Source of the DNA: an uncultured Ruminococcus sp.
GTDB taxonomy: Bacteria; Bacillota; Clostridia; Oscillospirales; CAG-272
Length of the DNA stretch: 35,910 nt
Reading direction: 5' to 3'
Assembly (NCBI GenBank): GCA_902797235.1
Contig: CADBSB010000091.1
Span: forward strand, 1 to 35,910
In this document: piece after piece, positions 16,134 to 23,765 of the stretch
How positions within the stretch are numbered: position 1 is the first letter of the stretch
Layout of the letters: the number at the start of each line of letters is the position of its first letter
Made by a program: the position numbers and the translations under genes
The notes under the pieces: generated by a model
Database searches by the model: none
What the model was told of the DNA's origin: nothing
What the model saw: the letters and a program-made list of their open reading frames with translations, nothing else

Positions 16134-16958
16134 ATGAAAATAAGAAATATTATGATTGCCGCGGCGCTTGCGCTTGTTTTAACGCTTCCCTGCCTTGCCG
16201 CGAGCACGGGAGATAATATGAAGCTTATATATTTATCGGATATGGAATGGAAAAGCGCCTCGATTTATTCGGGCGCGAACAACGGAACTCCGACGCGCGA
16301 CGAAAACGTGGCGGGCGAGGAGATATGGCTATACGAATCGTATTTTGAAAAGGGCGTATGCTTCCACGCGAATATGGGTAAGCTCGCGTATCTTGAAGTC
16401 AATATCGAAAACAAGGGCTTCAAAACTTTTCTGGCGTATCTCGGCACCGCGGAAAGCGAGCTTTACGACGTTTCGATGGCGTCTGTGCGCTTCACCTTCA
16501 AAGTCGACGGCAAGGTGATGCTTAAAACGGACGTGATCAGGCCGAACAAGCCGCCAGAGATGATAACGGTAGACGTTGACGGCGGCAGTATTCTGCGGAT
16601 CGAAATGGACGACGGCGGCGACGGCATAAGCGGAGACTGGGGCTCGCTCGGCTACGCCGTGTTCTCAGACAGCTCCGACCCGGACGGGATAATAAAAGCC
16701 TTAACGAAAAAAGACGAGCAGACGACGGCGACGGAAACGGAAACAGAGACCGAAACCGAAACGGAAACCGAGACCGAAAAAATAACGGAAACGGAAGAGG
16801 TAACAGAGGCGCCGACCGAGACCGAGGCGGAAACGACAGACTGCGGTCTTCCGACAAAAGAAAACAAATTTCCCGTGATACCGGTTATAATCGGCGCGGC
16901 GGCGGTAGTATGCGCGGCGACGGTCATCGCAATAATCATCAAGAGGAGAAAGAAATGA
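16134..16958 (+). CDS. Membrane-anchored NPCBM (carbohydrate-binding) protein
   Basis: 274 residues. A signal peptide (about 1-22) is followed by an NPCBM-type domain (about 28-185), recognisable by YLSDMEWKSASIYSG, FEKGVCFHANMGKLAYLEV and RFTFKVDGKVM. Then comes an acidic Thr-Glu linker with eight TE units in a row, a single membrane span (VIPVIIGAAAVVCAATVIAIII) and a KRRKK cytoplasmic tail. The product is an outward-facing sugar-binding domain on a stalk. The start at 16134 is preferred over 16128 because AAAAGG then sits at normal distance. NPCBM is usually fused to GH27/GH36 enzymes. Here it is a separate protein coupled to a GH36 lipoprotein, so it likely holds substrate for that enzyme. 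Confidence 0.85.
   Translation: MKIRNIMIAAALALVLTLPCLAASTGDNMKLIYLSDMEWKSASIYSGANNGTPTRDENVAGEEIWLYESYFEKGVCFHANMGKLAYLEVNIENKGFKTFLAYLGTAESELYDVSMASVRFTFKVDGKVMLKTDVIRPNKPPEMITVDVDGGSILRIEMDDGGDGISGDWGSLGYAVFSDSSDPDGIIKALTKKDEQTTATETETETETETETETEKITETEEVTEAPTETEAETTDCGLPTKENKFPVIPVIIGAAAVVCAATVIAIIIKRRKK
16731..16778 (+). repeat. Degenerate hexanucleotide repeat encoding (Thr-Glu)8
   Basis: Eight consecutive Thr-Glu codon pairs with mixed codons (acg/aca/acc and gaa/gag). The encoded repeat is perfect but the DNA repeat is not, so it looks like a stalk linker and not a slippage switch. Confidence 0.8.
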
Positions 16959-17884
16959 AAAAGTATCTTTTGCCATTAAACTGTAAACCTTACAAGGCGA
17001 ATCTGCACTGTCACAGTACGTTGTCGGACGGGCGGTTTGACGTATATAAGCTGAAAGAGATGTATAAATCGCGCGGATATTCGATCGTCGCGTTCTCCGA
17101 CCATAACGTGCTTATCCCGCATCCCGAGCTGCGTGAGGACGGATTTATCCCCGTGACCGCGACGGAAATAGACGTAAACGACGGACACGGACGCTGCTAT
17201 CACTTGAATTTCTTTTCGGAGGACAAGGATAAAAACGAGTTTCCGCCGATCGAGCGCGTTTACAGCGTTGAGGGGATTAACAAGATAATAAAGATCGGAA
17301 ACGAAAACGGCTTTTTGTGCCAGTACAACCATCCGCGCTGGTCGTTCCAGAACGCGCCGGATTTCGTGGGCTTAAAGGGGCTTTGGAGCTTTGAGGTGTT
17401 CAACACCGGCTGTCAGGTAGAAATGGACGACGGCTGGGGCGATTACGAATACGAGGTGATCTGCCGCGACGGTCACGTTTACCCCGTAACGACCGCGACG
17501 GACGACAACCACAACGGCATGACGGACGATCCTGACAGCCCTTACTGCGATTCCTTCAAAGGCTGGACGACGATATTCGCGCCCGAGCTTACGTATGAGG
17601 CGATATTTGACGCGATGAAGCGCGGCGACTGCTACGCAACGACGGGACCGGAGATAAAGGCTCTGTACGTCAAAAACGATCGCGTGCACGTGGAATGCAC
17701 ACCGTGTGCGTATATCGGCATCCGATTTGAAACGCGCCGCCAGGACAGGGTCGCAAGCCTTGAGGACGACATAACCTCCGCGGACTTTGATATAAGCGGC
17801 GACTTTGACCACTTCCGCCTCATCATCCGCGATAAATACAATAACAAAGCTCTGACGAGAGCTTATACTAAAAAAGAGTTATAA
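16955..17884 (+). CDS. PHP-domain metal-dependent phosphoesterase
   Basis: 309 residues, cytoplasmic. The PHP signature is clear: NLHCHSTLSDG gives His18, His20 and Asp25, and FSDHN gives Asp49/His50. Later His/Asp residues (YNHPRW, TATDDNHNG, CYATTGPEI) complete a polynuclear metal site of the TrpH/YciV-like type. Such enzymes hydrolyse phosphomonoesters or nucleotide ends, and sugar-related substrates are also possible. The ATG at 16955 overlaps the previous stop (ATGA) with AGAGGAG before it, so it is coupled to the NPCBM gene. A cytoplasmic phosphoesterase co-translated with surface glycan-handling proteins is odd and may point to a phosphorylated breakdown product. Confidence 0.87.
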   Translation: MKKYLLPLNCKPYKANLHCHSTLSDGRFDVYKLKEMYKSRGYSIVAFSDHNVLIPHPELREDGFIPVTATEIDVNDGHGRCYHLNFFSEDKDKNEFPPIERVYSVEGINKIIKIGNENGFLCQYNHPRWSFQNAPDFVGLKGLWSFEVFNTGCQVEMDDGWGDYEYEVICRDGHVYPVTTATDDNHNGMTDDPDSPYCDSFKGWTTIFAPELTYEAIFDAMKRGDCYATTGPEIKALYVKNDRVHVECTPCAYIGIRFETRRQDRVASLEDDITSADFDISGDFDHFRLIIRDKYNNKALTRAYTKKEL

Positions 17885-17928
17885 CTCCCTCAGTCAACTT
17901 CGTTGACAGCTCCCTCAAAGAGGGAGCC
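17885..17928. repeat. Dispersed double-hairpin repeat, copy 2
   Basis: Stem 1 gtcaac/gttgac (17893-17898/17902-17907) and stem 2 gctccctc/gagggagc (17909-17916/17920-17927). It starts one base past the PHP stop codon. Confidence 0.75.
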
Positions 17929-17933
17929 TATAC

Positions 17934-17961
17934 AAAAAGAACTGCCGCGGCAGTTCTTTTT
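17934..17961. terminator. Bidirectional terminator between PHP and GDPD genes
   Basis: A perfect 14-bp dyad centred on ccgcgg, with A/T tracts on both outer sides. It lies between two convergent stop codons and can serve either strand. Confidence 0.8.
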
Positions 17962-17968
17962 GTTATTA

Positions 17969-18781
17969 TTATTTCTTGTACGTTATATCAGGTAAACAGT
18001 GCTCGAAGATCACGGCGTCAAAATCGGGCTCGGCTGATTTATCGTGCGCGGTCCAGGCGAATTTCATCGCGCCGAGGGCTTCACAGAGTTTGACGAGCGG
18101 CGATTTTTTGCCTATCCTGTGCGCTATGAAATGCGGTCGGGCGAGGAAGTTGAACAGGACGTTACCCAATATAAACGCGGCGGGCGCGGGTGCGGCGCCT
18201 TTAAAGTCCTTCGGGGACTGCGTCAGCTGGCCGCGCATGATATCAGAGGCGTGGAATCTGAACCACGAGACGATGAACGGATCGAAGCTTTCGATACAGT
18301 AATCGCCTTTGTATTGCAAAAGGATTTTAAGCGTTTTTTCGCAGAGTTCTTTTTTTCTTTTGCTTGTTTTAAGCTCTACGACCATGGGGACCGCGCCGTC
18401 AACGGCCGATAAAACGTCTGTGAAAAGCGGGATCTTTTCGTCACTTCCGAACAGTTTAAGGCTTTGAAGCATAGTTAAATCAAGACTGTCGACGCGGCAC
18501 TCGCGACCGCAGGCGCGTTTTAGATCGTCGTCATGGAAAACGACGACGTGACCGTCCTTTGAAAGCTGTACGTCAAGCTCGATACCGTAACCGCGCTCAA
18601 CGGCGCGCCTGAAAGCGTGAACAGAGTTTTCCGGTATCGACTGATCCTTTTCATACAGTCCGCGGTGAGCGATGTTTTTGCCGTAAAAGACGTCTTTTTT
18701 CTTCTTTTTCGCGTGACCGGGGAAAACGAGATAAACGGGTAAGGTTATTATAACTACCGCTAAAATTATCAAGACAGGCAT
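17969..18781 (-). CDS. Membrane-anchored glycerophosphodiester phosphodiesterase
   Basis: 270 residues. One N-terminal membrane span (about 3-21) is followed by a Lys-rich stretch and a GDPD TIM barrel. Catalytic and metal residues are in place: IAHRG (His39, Arg40), IPENS, IELDVQLSKDGH (Glu68, Asp70) and VVFHDD (His83). The family hydrolyses glycerophosphodiesters to glycerol-3-phosphate and an alcohol. Some members act on lipid or teichoic acid products. The start lies 1 bp after the stop of the upstream transporter gene, so the two form one operon. The transporter may import or export a compound related to the enzyme's substrate. Family confident. Confidence 0.93.
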   Translation of the reverse strand: MPVLIILAVVIITLPVYLVFPGHAKKKKKDVFYGKNIAHRGLYEKDQSIPENSVHAFRRAVERGYGIELDVQLSKDGHVVVFHDDDLKRACGRECRVDSLDLTMLQSLKLFGSDEKIPLFTDVLSAVDGAVPMVVELKTSKRKKELCEKTLKILLQYKGDYCIESFDPFIVSWFRFHASDIMRGQLTQSPKDFKGAAPAPAAFILGNVLFNFLARPHFIAHRIGKKSPLVKLCEALGAMKFAWTAHDKSAEPDFDAVIFEHCLPDITYKK

Positions 18782-18782
18782 A

Positions 18783-20219
18783 TCAGTCTCCGTCTATCGC
18801 TTCAAGTCCGTGCGCGTTTTCCACCTTTTTGGCTTTGATGTTCTTGACAAGCGCGGTGAATACCATAAAGCTCAGAACGAGCATGACGGACGCGTATATA
18901 GGCAGCGCACGCCATGCGAGCGAGACCTTAAACACAAGTCCGAGAAGTACGGGCGTGATCGTCTGCGCCGACATACTCGCCGCGTAGTAGTAGCCCGTGA
19001 ATTTTCCGATCTTTTTGAACGAACAGAGCTCTACGACCATCGGGAACGAGCAGTTATGCACGAGCGCCATGCCGTAGCCTCTTATGATACCGACGATATA
19101 GAGGATGAACGGGAACGAATATTCACCGTTTGCTCCCACTACCTTGCCCGTCGGCGCGGCGAAGCACATGAGCACAAGTCCGAGTACCGTAAAGCCGAGG
19201 CCGCAGGAGATAGTCCACTTACGCCCTATCTTGTCGGCTATCATACCCGCCGTCGCAAAACCGATAACGCTTGCAACGCCGCCGATGATAGTAAGTATCA
19301 TCGTGTTGCTCGACGCGGAGTTTATATAGTATATAACGTAGTTTCCTATATAGGTGCCTATCGCGTTGTCGGCCATGAACCATAAAAATTCCGCGCCGAG
19401 TATTGCTAAAAGCATCCTCTTGTTCGCCTTTGACATTGGCGCGTCGTCGTCAACGGGGTTCTCTATCGCCGCCATTTCCTCACCGCGCGCAAGCTCGTCT
19501 TTCAGCTGTTCGGCTAATTTGTTCTCCTTTATAGTAGCAAATAAAACGAACGCGGATATTATCATAAGAACGGAGGCTATGATGAACGGGATCTCTATTA
19601 TCCAGACCTTTCTCGCCTCGTCTTCAACGTTTATGTAGTTTGAAAGCGGCAGGAATATGCCGAGCACCGTTGCGAACGCGCCGCCGAAATAGCCCATTAT
19701 GTTTATTATACCGTTCGCCTTTGCGCGCAGGGGCTTGGGCGTTATATCCGGCATAAGCGAAACGGCGGGGTTGCGGTACATCATCATGAATATAAGAACG
19801 ATGACCATTATGGCGACCATGCCGACGATGTTGTTGTAATGGAAGAAAAGCGGTATGAACGGGAACGCGATGGCGGAGACCATAGTGCCGATGAGTATGA
19901 ACGGCATACGCTTGCCTATCGGCGTTTTCGTTTTATCGGAAAGATTTCCGAATATCGGCAGAAGTATGAGCGCCGCCAGATTGTCGCACGCCATTATGAT
20001 GCCGACTATCCATTGAACGTTCAATATCTTATCGGGCGCGCCCGCTTTAAGCTGTGCGGACGACAGATCGTACATCTGACGCGCGAAAATATCCGTTAAG
20101 AAGGTCGGGCACCACGAATCGTAGACCTGCCATAAAAGTAAAATACCGAAGAACGCGAAGCCGATAAGAAACGTGCGTTTTAAATTCAGCTTCAGTCCGC
20201 CTATGGTTTTTGTTGACAT
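18783..20219 (-). CDS. MFS/GPH-type sugar:cation symporter
   Basis: 478 residues and about twelve membrane spans in the pattern of glycoside-pentoside-hexuronide symporters and related MFS carriers. The loop DKTKTPIGKRMPFILIG after span 2 is characteristic, as is the long charged central loop (ELARGEEMAAIENPVDDD). The second half has the MFS-like DKIGRKW. Such carriers bring glycosides or disaccharides in with Na+ or H+. The ATG at 20219 is chosen because AAAGGAG lies 8 bases before it. A TTG two codons earlier is less likely. It is transcribed from a good promoter at 20249-20277, with the GDPD gene immediately downstream. The substrate is unknown. Confidence 0.87.
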   Translation of the reverse strand: MSTKTIGGLKLNLKRTFLIGFAFFGILLLWQVYDSWCPTFLTDIFARQMYDLSSAQLKAGAPDKILNVQWIVGIIMACDNLAALILLPIFGNLSDKTKTPIGKRMPFILIGTMVSAIAFPFIPLFFHYNNIVGMVAIMVIVLIFMMMYRNPAVSLMPDITPKPLRAKANGIINIMGYFGGAFATVLGIFLPLSNYINVEDEARKVWIIEIPFIIASVLMIISAFVLFATIKENKLAEQLKDELARGEEMAAIENPVDDDAPMSKANKRMLLAILGAEFLWFMADNAIGTYIGNYVIYYINSASSNTMILTIIGGVASVIGFATAGMIADKIGRKWTISCGLGFTVLGLVLMCFAAPTGKVVGANGEYSFPFILYIVGIIRGYGMALVHNCSFPMVVELCSFKKIGKFTGYYYAASMSAQTITPVLLGLVFKVSLAWRALPIYASVMLVLSFMVFTALVKNIKAKKVENAHGLEAIDGD

Positions 20220-20248
20220 AGCCAAAGCTCCTTTGTACGTTTTTTTCT

Positions 20249-20277
20249 ATTCTAACATAAAACAAAGGAAAAATCAA
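20249..20277 (-). promoter_or_regulatory. Sigma-A promoter of the transporter-GDPD operon
   Basis: Minus strand: TTGATT (20272-20277), 17 bp, TAGAAT (20249-20254), about 30 bp before the start codon at 20219. Confidence 0.7.
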
Positions 20278-20285
20278 TAGTTATT

Positions 20286-20606
20286 TTACAATAAGTCCTC
20301 CAGTACCTCAAAAAGCGCGCAGGGCGTCACGGTGTTTCTGCAAAGTATTGAGTATATGCGCCGCGCCTCGGACTGATCGGCGCTTATATCCGGCGCGAAC
20401 TCACAGTCGAGCGTGTCGCCGTCCTTGAATTTTGAAACGAATATGCTGTAAGTATCGCCCCCGGTTCCGCGGTCAAAGCCTCTCAAAAGATAATACCGGA
20501 TATCGATACTGCCGCCGATCCGCACCTTTGTTTCGCGTATGCTTTTGTATTTTCCGAATAGCCCCGATACGACTGATGAGCCGCCGCCCGGATAAGAAAC
20601 GTCCAT
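20286..20606 (-). CDS. DUF6514 family protein
   Basis: 106 residues, small and soluble. The pattern TYSIFVSKF, then an acidic FAPDISADQSEARRIYSIL and the ending VTPCALFEVLEDLL, matches the DUF6514 family of short clostridial proteins of unknown role. The start at 20606 is preferred over a TTG at 20621 because GAGGGG sits 7 bases in front. It has its own consensus promoter and no hairpin between it and the transporter promoter downstream. Nothing in the sequence suggests a catalytic site. Confidence 0.72.
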   Translation of the reverse strand: MDVSYPGGGSSVVSGLFGKYKSIRETKVRIGGSIDIRYYLLRGFDRGTGGDTYSIFVSKFKDGDTLDCEFAPDISADQSEARRIYSILCRNTVTPCALFEVLEDLL

Positions 20607-20635
20607 GATCCGACCCCTCAAACTGTTTTTTTGCC

Positions 20636-20664
20636 ATCATATACCAAAAGTCCGTGTTTGTCAA
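20636..20664 (-). promoter_or_regulatory. Sigma-A promoter of the DUF6514 gene
   Basis: Minus strand: consensus TTGACA (20659-20664), 17 bp, TATGAT (20636-20641). Confidence 0.78.
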
Positions 20665-20722
20665 CACATTTTCGCAAATATTTACAAACTTTCGCTCGAC
20701 ATATATTTCACATTTCATTTAC

Positions 20723-20757
20723 AAACGGAGCGTTTTCCCAAAAAAAACGCTCCGTTT
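20723..20757 (-). terminator. Terminator-like hairpin after the DUF4143 ATPase gene
   Basis: A 14-bp perfect stem (20723-20736 with 20744-20757) with a 7-base loop, about 60 bp past the ATPase stop codon. The following T run is weak on the minus strand. Confidence 0.55.
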
Positions 20758-20815
20758 TAAACAATAAACGACTATTTTAAACTATAACTATCAAAACTAT
20801 CGGAAACATACGTTT

Positions 20816-22144
20816 TTAAAGAAACTGCGTCATATACACCGGTACGCAAAGCGTACCCTCATCCTTTGAAAGATCCTTTGTGTAAATAAGATACTTTTCC
20901 AATATACGGTGTGAGTACTTTTCAAAAAACTTATCCATTGAAACGTGCGTTTTATATCCCGATGATTTGACCTCAACGGGGCATATTTTATTCTTTCTTG
21001 CAAGAATAAAATCGATTTCATAATTGTGCCTTGACACTTCGTTGAAAAACGTGTAGTAAAACAGCTTGTTTCCGTTTGCGGCAAGCGTTTGCGCTACGGC
21101 GTTTTCATACAGATATCCGAGGTTTGTTCCGAGCTTGTCGTTCAACAATTTTTCGTATATGATGTTCTCCGTAAAATCGCGGTCCTTGAACATAAGCGTT
21201 ACAAAAAGTCCGGTATCGCATAAAAACATCTTGAACGCGGAAAGATCCTCCGTTGCGGAAAGACCTACGTTCGGATCGTCCGCGTGGTATGAGATCAGGA
21301 CCGTTTTTGAATTTTCCATCTCTGATATTATTTCCGGCAGTCTGTCAGATTTATTTTGTTTCAGAACGCTTATCGTCTGGTATCTCGACGCGCTTTTCGC
21401 AAGCTGAGCCGGGATCGCGTCGAACAGAACCGACGCTCTGCCGGACGGGTCAAACTTTCTGAAATCCTCTTCATAAAGCGAAAGTATCGTGCGCTTTACA
21501 AGATCGACTTTTTTAAAATTGTTTGTTTCTATATATTCGTTTACCGCCTGAGGCATACCGCCGACGAGCATATAAAGCCTGAAATCACGCATGAGGCGGC
21601 GGTTGAGCTGCTCTCCTACGGGCTTCTTTGATTCAAAGCACTGACGGATCAGCGGGATAGTGGTATTATCGCCGACAGCCCACAGAAATTCCTCATAGTC
21701 CATGGGATACATACCGAGCTTTTGTTCCTCGCTCGGGATCAGTATATCCTTGACGTTTTTCTTAATGGATATGAGCGAGCCGGTTTCAAGATAATCGTAC
21801 CTGTTGTCTTTGACAAGCTGTTTTATCGCCTGTCTTGCCTTCGGATAAAGCTGCACCTCGTCGAATATTATGAGCGAGTTACGCTTAACAAGATCGACGC
21901 GGTACAAAAGCTGCAGTTGAAGAAAGAAATAATTAAGATCGGACATATCGTCAAACAGATCCTTTACGGCTTTGGGAGCGGCGGAAAAATCAATCAAAAT
22001 ATAGCTTTCATATTCGTTTTTCGCAAACTCCTCCGCAACTGTGGATTTACCGATACGCCTCGCTCCCTCTATCATCAACGCGGTTTTGCCCTGCGATTCA
22101 TTTTTCCATTCGACAAGCTTATCGTAAATTTTTCTTTTAAACAT
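20816..22144 (-). CDS. P-loop ATPase with DUF4143 (PD-(D/E)XK-like) C-terminus
   Basis: 442 residues. The N-terminal AAA_14-type ATPase has Walker A EGARRIGKST (around 27-35) and Walker B SLIIFDEVQLYP. It is followed by a winged-helix-like middle and a DUF4143 domain. The end carries YEIDFILARKNKICPVEVKSS, with Asp378 and Glu391-x-Lys393 in the arrangement of PD-(D/E)XK nucleases. Proteins of this architecture are abundant and often multicopy in anaerobes, but their role is not established. The start at 22144 has GGGAGGA in front and replaces a longer frame to 22177. It sits alone behind a strong promoter flanked by a 15-bp direct repeat, which suggests tight control. Two relatives of a sister family lie at 30299 and 32626. 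Confidence 0.88.
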   Translation of the reverse strand: MFKRKIYDKLVEWKNESQGKTALMIEGARRIGKSTVAEEFAKNEYESYILIDFSAAPKAVKDLFDDMSDLNYFFLQLQLLYRVDLVKRNSLIIFDEVQLYPKARQAIKQLVKDNRYDYLETGSLISIKKNVKDILIPSEEQKLGMYPMDYEEFLWAVGDNTTIPLIRQCFESKKPVGEQLNRRLMRDFRLYMLVGGMPQAVNEYIETNNFKKVDLVKRTILSLYEEDFRKFDPSGRASVLFDAIPAQLAKSASRYQTISVLKQNKSDRLPEIISEMENSKTVLISYHADDPNVGLSATEDLSAFKMFLCDTGLFVTLMFKDRDFTENIIYEKLLNDKLGTNLGYLYENAVAQTLAANGNKLFYYTFFNEVSRHNYEIDFILARKNKICPVEVKSSGYKTHVSMDKFFEKYSHRILEKYLIYTKDLSKDEGTLCVPVYMTQFL

Positions 22145-22185
22145 AAATTCCTCCCGTCGCAATATTTTTTTCGGCAAAATCCGTT

Positions 22186-22233
22186 ATAATCGCAAAATGT
22201 TTTTATATATTATACCACATAATCGCAAAATGT
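22186..22233. promoter_or_regulatory. Paired 15-bp direct repeat, candidate operator
   Basis: The plus strand reads ataatcgcaaaatgt at 22186-22200 and again, identically, at 22219-22233. Start-to-start distance is 33 bp, about three helical turns. One copy overlaps the -35 and spacer; the other covers the first transcribed bases. Confidence 0.6.
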
Positions 22234-22236
22234 CAA
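22209..22236 (-). promoter_or_regulatory. Sigma-A promoter of the DUF4143 ATPase gene
   Basis: Minus strand: TTGACA (22231-22236), 16 bp, TATAAT (22209-22214). Both hexamers are perfect. Confidence 0.82.
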
Positions 22237-22284
22237 GCGGCAGGCAGAAATTTTATAAAATTTCGGCTGATACGGAATAAAAAA

Positions 22285-22319
22285 GACCCGCCTCCGTTTT
22301 ATGCGGAGGCGGGTCGGTT
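22285..22319 (-). terminator. Strong terminator after the DUF4832 gene
   Basis: A perfect 12-bp GC-rich stem (22285-22296 with 22304-22315) with a 7-base loop. On the minus strand it is followed by TTTTTTATT and stands about 10 bp after the stop. T residues on the plus side could also stop opposing RNA. Confidence 0.9.
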
Positions 22320-22328
22320 TTTGTGATT

Positions 22329-23756
22329 TTATATCGCTTTTACCGTTCGTTTTGATATTGTGTAGAAGTCGCCGCGCTTTATATCTTCTTTAAGCGCGAG
22401 TTTTACGGGCGTGTCGTCACAGAAGACGGCGAGGGATATATCGTACTCGCCCGCGGGAACGTCGCGCAGGTCGAGGTTTACGGATATGTTTTCGATCTCG
22501 TTTGAATCTATATGGTCTATATACTTATCCGTATCTATTATCTTCTCAAAGCCCTCTCCCGATATTCTGAATTTCAGTCTGTGCGGGTGGTAGGCCTTTG
22601 CCCAGCCTCTGTTTTCAAATGTGACGGAGACAATATTATGCGCGGAGGCGGTGAGCTCCGGCACGACGGCGGACGGGACGAAATACCAGTAGCCGAGGCG
22701 GTTTGCGCAGTATTCGGCTAAATATTTGTCGGACTGCAGAAACAGCTCCGGGTATCCGTGGAAGCCCGCGAACGTGGCGTGTGAGTTTTTCAAACACTCC
22801 ACTATCGTTAAACCGTTTCTGTAAAAATGGTCGTACGTCGGGTGGATGTAGCTGTAATGCGCGAATTCTATCGACGTGGGCGCGTTTTTATACAGCTTTT
22901 TGAAAGCCCAGTCAGCGCGCATGGTGTCGTAGCCGTTTACGACCGAATAATAGTCGCAGCAGATCGAATCGTCCTGGACGCCGAGACCCCTCTCATACGC
23001 GTAATCGAGCACCGCCTGGCAGTCGCCCTTTTCGATACGGCTGACGACGTGGTCGTCGTTTATCATGACGTACTTGTCGGGGAAATATTTGAGGTTGAGC
23101 GATATGTGTTTGAGCACCGTTTCAAGCGGATATATCGTTCCGTCGCCCTCGACGGTGTGCCCCTCTCCCCACGTGCCGTAGGTGCCGACTATGACGTATT
23201 CTATCCTGTCGTCGTTATTGTATTTTTCTCCGACCTTTGATAAGAACTTTTCAAGCCTTTCAAGGAAGTACGGGTCGGAATAATCGGGCTGTATCGAGCG
23301 GTCGGGGATAGTGTAGCAGCGCATTCCCTTTTCAAACAGGTATTTCGGCGTTGCAAACTGCATATCGAGCGCGCACTCGTAGCAGCAGACGTTGAGCGCG
23401 AATTTATATCCGTGCTGTGACCACTCGTCCATTATATCGTCTAAAAACCTGAAGTCGTACACGTCCTCCGCGACCTCGGCGTCCGACCAGTCGAAGCGCA
23501 GGTACAGGTGGTTCATACCGGGGAATTCTTCCATATACTCGCCTTTTTTGACTCTGTCGCGGTAGGCGCCGTGTCTGTATCCGTTGTCTATAAAATGCCA
23601 GTACCAGCCCTTATGCGGGTTTTTTAAAACTGTTTTGTCATCCTCAAACGGTCTTAAATCGACAAATCCGTTGATCTTGCGAATGTCATCGAAATAGCCG
23701 CACGACGTCTGGCAGACCATGGGGTTCGGATTTACGGTCTCGTTCGGAAATTTCAT
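22329..23756 (-). CDS. DUF4832 domain protein, glycosidase-like TIM barrel
   Basis: 475 residues, no signal peptide. The opening LKNPHKGWYWHF and the later IVGTYGTWGEGH mark the DUF4832 group, a beta/alpha barrel resembling GH42-type glycosidases followed by a beta-sandwich (about 375-475: TFENRGWAKAYHPHRLKF...DVPAGEYDISLAV). The Glu in GEGH sits where a catalytic acid is expected, but activity for the family is poorly known. AAGGAGG lies at ideal distance from the ATG at 23756. Only 9 bp separate it from the upstream lipoprotein gene, so both are one operon. A cytoplasmic partner for a surface glycan enzyme is a reasonable inference. Confidence 0.83.
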   Translation of the reverse strand: MKFPNETVNPNPMVCQTSCGYFDDIRKINGFVDLRPFEDDKTVLKNPHKGWYWHFIDNGYRHGAYRDRVKKGEYMEEFPGMNHLYLRFDWSDAEVAEDVYDFRFLDDIMDEWSQHGYKFALNVCCYECALDMQFATPKYLFEKGMRCYTIPDRSIQPDYSDPYFLERLEKFLSKVGEKYNNDDRIEYVIVGTYGTWGEGHTVEGDGTIYPLETVLKHISLNLKYFPDKYVMINDDHVVSRIEKGDCQAVLDYAYERGLGVQDDSICCDYYSVVNGYDTMRADWAFKKLYKNAPTSIEFAHYSYIHPTYDHFYRNGLTIVECLKNSHATFAGFHGYPELFLQSDKYLAEYCANRLGYWYFVPSAVVPELTASAHNIVSVTFENRGWAKAYHPHRLKFRISGEGFEKIIDTDKYIDHIDSNEIENISVNLDLRDVPAGEYDISLAVFCDDTPVKLALKEDIKRGDFYTISKRTVKAI

Positions 23757-23765
23757 ACGCCCTCC

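Noticed and set aside
16731..16778. Thr-Glu repeat as a phase-variation tract
   Set aside because: The repeat unit is 6 bp and degenerate at DNA level, so slippage would neither be favoured nor shift the frame.
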